From the NCBI RefSeq assembly GCF_943193185.1, contig NZ_CALPDE010000001.1, positions 62,001 to 126,000 on the forward strand: 64,000 bases of DNA, in the 5' to 3' direction. The notes beneath the pieces are model-generated. The model did not search any database. It was not told the origin of the DNA and worked only from the letters and a program-made list of their open reading frames with translations. Positions 61,862 to 64,000 of the stretch are shown here, piece by piece (positions within the stretch are counted from its first letter, which is position 1; each line of letters starts with the position of its first letter). A program made the translations under genes and the position numbers. The DNA is from Lactococcus ileimucosae (GTDB lineage Bacteria; Bacillota; Bacilli; Lactobacillales; Streptococcaceae).

Positions 61862-62821
61862 TTATTTTACTAATATTTGCCAAAAAATCGACAAAAGTAA
61901 AGACAGGGCATAAAAGCTGTTAAAAGTCACCATGTTCTTCAAAGAATAAACAAAGCTATGAGGAGCTGGAACTTCTGCTGCATGCCGTTTTAAATTTTTC
62001 TTGATTATAGGAAATGAAAGTAAAGTCAATAGTGTAGGCCACTCAAAAATTCCAATGATAAAGCCTAAAATAAGGAAAAGATACGCACTGTACATGAGAA
62101 GCTGAAAAAGCTGAATCCCTTGTTTCCTTCCAATATAGTAAACTAAAGTGTAGCGATGGTTTTTAATATCTGTATCCAGATCACGTAAGTTATTAGCCAG
62201 CATAATGTTCGCAATTGTGAAGACCAGAGGTAAACTCGCAACAATCATCGCTACTGCCCCCACCATACTTCCAGAAAAAGTAAAGGAATCACTCGAAAAG
62301 TTAAGAGCAAGCTTGAAAGTGGGATATTGTGCACTGTTCACGAGCACGACCATCGCAAAAATTCCAAACCCCATCGTCCCCCCAGAAAATATTTCACCCA
62401 AAGGCATGCGAGAAAGAGGGATGGGGCCGTATGTATAAAAGACTCCAATAAAGAAAACAATTCCTCCTAATAATAAAAAGAGCCAGCCTGTGAAATAGGC
62501 AAGGAAAAAACCTAAGGCAAGACTTAGAGCAAGCATAAATAAGATGAGATTCCTAACAAACATGGGGTCCAGCTTAGCTCTACCAATAATATTTTCTTGT
62601 CTCTTATACACTTCATCATTGGCTTTTTGAAAATCTTGATAGTTATTAATTGCTGTTACCGTCATGTCAAAAATTAACATGGCAAGAAAAAACAAAAGAG
62701 ATAAGCCAAGATTAAAGACTTTGAAATAACTCAAACTGAAAAGCAAGCCAATGATATAGGGAAAAACACTTGCGATTTTTGTTTTAATTTCCACAAGTTC
62801 TAAAAAAGTTTTAAATGTCAT
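61862..62821 (-). CDS. menA: 1,4-dihydroxy-2-naphthoate polyprenyltransferase
   Basis: A 319-residue UbiA-family membrane prenyltransferase that attaches the isoprenoid tail to DHNA, making demethylmenaquinone. The Asp-rich motif NNYQDFQKANDE is at about residues 58-69. The second Asp motif reads NNLRDLDTDIKNHRYT (about 209-224). ATG 62821 is chosen from homologue starts; a GTG at 62881, with AGGAG 13 nt before it, would add 20 residues and cannot be ruled out. Its position beside an NADH dehydrogenase fits menaquinone-linked respiration in Lactococcus. Confidence 0.85.
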   Translation of the reverse strand: MTFKTFLELVEIKTKIASVFPYIIGLLFSLSYFKVFNLGLSLLFFLAMLIFDMTVTAINNYQDFQKANDEVYKRQENIIGRAKLDPMFVRNLILFMLALSLALGFFLAYFTGWLFLLLGGIVFFIGVFYTYGPIPLSRMPLGEIFSGGTMGFGIFAMVVLVNSAQYPTFKLALNFSSDSFTFSGSMVGAVAMIVASLPLVFTIANIMLANNLRDLDTDIKNHRYTLVYYIGRKQGIQLFQLLMYSAYLFLILGFIIGIFEWPTLLTLLSFPIIKKNLKRHAAEVPAPHSFVYSLKNMVTFNSFYALSLLLSIFWQILVK

Positions 62822-62967
62822 AAGGTATGTTGGATGTCCTTCGATAAATATTTGCGTAACTTCTGAGAAATAGGGTATCACATGTATGAGATAACTCCTC
62901 TATTATTATATCTGATAAATGATTAAGAATCAATTTCAGGAGGAAGATTGCCACTAATGCAAATAAA

Positions 62968-62987
62968 AATAGCTCCTAAGAGCTATT
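62968..62987 (-). terminator. Terminator after the NADH dehydrogenase gene
   Basis: AATAGCTC-CTAA-GAGCTATT followed on the minus strand by TTTTATTTG, 6 bp beyond the stop codon. Confidence 0.75.
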
Positions 62988-62993
62988 CTAAAA

Positions 62994-64000
62994 TTAACGT
63001 CCTTTATAGATGGAACGAGACTTGCCATACCATACTTGAGTAAGTAGTTTTTGAATCCAAGGTTGAACCCATTTGTCTAAACCGAAAGCACGTCCGGAAC
63101 CATTCATCAAGGCAATTGCTACGGGAATAAACCAGATGTTTACCCAGAAGAACATTCCTGAAAGTGCAAACATCACTGTCAAGGCCGCAGTTACGCCTGA
63201 TGCAATCCAAGTAAAGAGACCAAAGATAATTGCAAGAGCAAGTAAGACTTCAACAATGGACATGAATTTTTGCATGAACAAGGCGACATCACGGTTTGGA
63301 ATCATGAACTTAAAGAAAGGTTCCATCCAGTTTGGTACTTTTTCAAAGACTGGCATTGGATCTGTTCCATAAGCATATGAAAGCCCCCATTCTGTTGCTT
63401 TATGCACTGCCTCAGCACCACCATTCGTTGCGGCATCTGTTGCACCAGCAGCGACTTCAGCTGCCTTACTTGCTGCTTCACCTGTTGCGCCAGCAGCAGC
63501 ATCTGCATGTTTAGGTGCTTCTTGCAACCAAGCAAATGGGAATTTAAGTTCGTCCGTGAACCAAGAGCCTTTACCGAACCAAGTTGTCGGGTTAAAGAGT
63601 TGACCTTCACCCACAATTTTCTTCATCGCTTCTGTCAACCAAACGAGACCGTAGAAGATACGAAGTGGTACAGCCCAGAGAACGTTCCCTAAACGTGAAG
63701 TATGACCGCGCATAAAGTTGCGGCCATCTTTTGTACGGAAAACTTCATCTAATGCATAACGCCAGAAATAGTGTGCTGAACGAATTTGCAATGTGTAGAT
63801 AAAGTAGACGATATTTTTCATCAGCATCGCCCAGAAGCCTGTCAAACGCATATTTCCGACTTTAGCTACACCCCAAGTTGAACCGATAGAGACCATTGTC
63901 CCTTGGTATTTACTTACGTGTTTGTGTTTGCTACCACCGTTAATATCAGCGATGATATTTGAAGCTGCTGTATGGGCTGTTTGCTCTGCTGCTTCAACGA
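62994..64000 (-). CDS. NADH dehydrogenase (NDH-2)-DoxX fusion, C-terminal part, cut by window edge
   Basis: The open frame continues to the window end without a start codon being needed: the residues before the internal ATG (63896) read VEAAEQTAHTAASNI, the C-terminal pattern of type II NADH dehydrogenases. The last 300 residues have membrane helices of the DoxX type (NVLWAVPLRIFYGLVWLTEAMKKI, and a C-terminal helix cluster). Between them lies an Ala-rich stretch (AGATGEAASKAAEVAAGATDAA). NDH-2 passes electrons from NADH to menaquinone, made by menA next door. Similar NDH-2-DoxX proteins occur in lactic acid bacteria. At least 335 residues are present. Confidence 0.8.
   Translation of the reverse strand, partial: VEAAEQTAHTAASNIIADINGGSKHKHVSKYQGTMVSIGSTWGVAKVGNMRLTGFWAMLMKNIVYFIYTLQIRSAHYFWRYALDEVFRTKDGRNFMRGHTSRLGNVLWAVPLRIFYGLVWLTEAMKKIVGEGQLFNPTTWFGKGSWFTDELKFPFAWLQEAPKHADAAAGATGEAASKAAEVAAGATDAATNGGAEAVHKATEWGLSYAYGTDPMPVFEKVPNWMEPFFKFMIPNRDVALFMQKFMSIVEVLLALAIIFGLFTWIASGVTAALTVMFALSGMFFWVNIWFIPVAIALMNGSGRAFGLDKWVQPWIQKLLTQVWYGKSRSIYKGR

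Overview
The window looks like the chromosome of a Lactococcus, probably garvieae-like. Markers are a CopR/CopZ/CopA copper operon, a copper-box-controlled hydrolase/glyoxalase pair like the L. lactis yahD locus, menaquinone-linked type II NADH dehydrogenase with menA, deoB/purine nucleoside phosphorylases, sdaAB, and low GC. No rRNA, tRNA, prophage, IS element or CRISPR array was seen.

Layout. 1-6.3 kb: an amino-acid permease behind an aromatic leader-peptide attenuator, an autoregulated HAD/LacI pair, and small envelope genes. 6.3-27.8 kb: a cell-wall polysaccharide/teichoic-acid-type cluster on the minus strand. It runs from a TagH/TagG exporter (TagH carries LysM domains) through a GlfT2-like galactofuranosyltransferase, glycosyltransferases, a putative CMP-ulosonate module (HMGL-type aldolase, HAD phosphatase, KdsB-like cytidylyltransferase), a decayed pyruvate-carboxylase-like protein, GH43, UDP-galactopyranose mutase and a CDP-glycerol transferase. 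A second unit follows: LCP ligase, a 158-bp tandem repeat array, a TagD-like protein with a broken active site, and a TagB-like transferase. 28-49 kb: core genes (rnr, NUDIX, YjeM-like permease, copper-box yahD/glyoxalase, secG, trxB, amino-acid ABC transporter, fhs, deoB-punA-deoD, MFS efflux). 49-57 kb: a GC-rich secreted protein, the copRZA operon, a small unknown peptide/membrane-protein cluster and serine dehydratase. 57-64 kb: an orphan adenylate-forming enzyme, LtrA, a bacteriocin-like three-gene operon, menA and an NDH-2-DoxX fusion cut by the window edge.

How the genes work together. The polysaccharide cluster can be read as one pathway: precursor supply (Glf for UDP-Galf, aldolase/HAD/cytidylyltransferase for an activated keto-sugar acid), polymer assembly (GlfT2-like, GT2 and CDP-glycerol transferases), export (TagGH) and attachment to peptidoglycan (LCP). 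The copper regulator at 54 kb probably also controls the operon at 36-37.8 kb through identical TACANNTGTA boxes. menA and NDH-2 serve the same respiratory chain.

The most novel observations are the FYFW leader peptide with competing RNA helices (1.8-2.0 kb), the A-B-A-B hairpin repeat array (7.8-8.3 kb), the CT-less pyruvate carboxylase relative beside the keto-acid aldolase module, the AUU-start tagH whose promoter abuts its ribosome binding site, and a compact structured RNA upstream of rnr.
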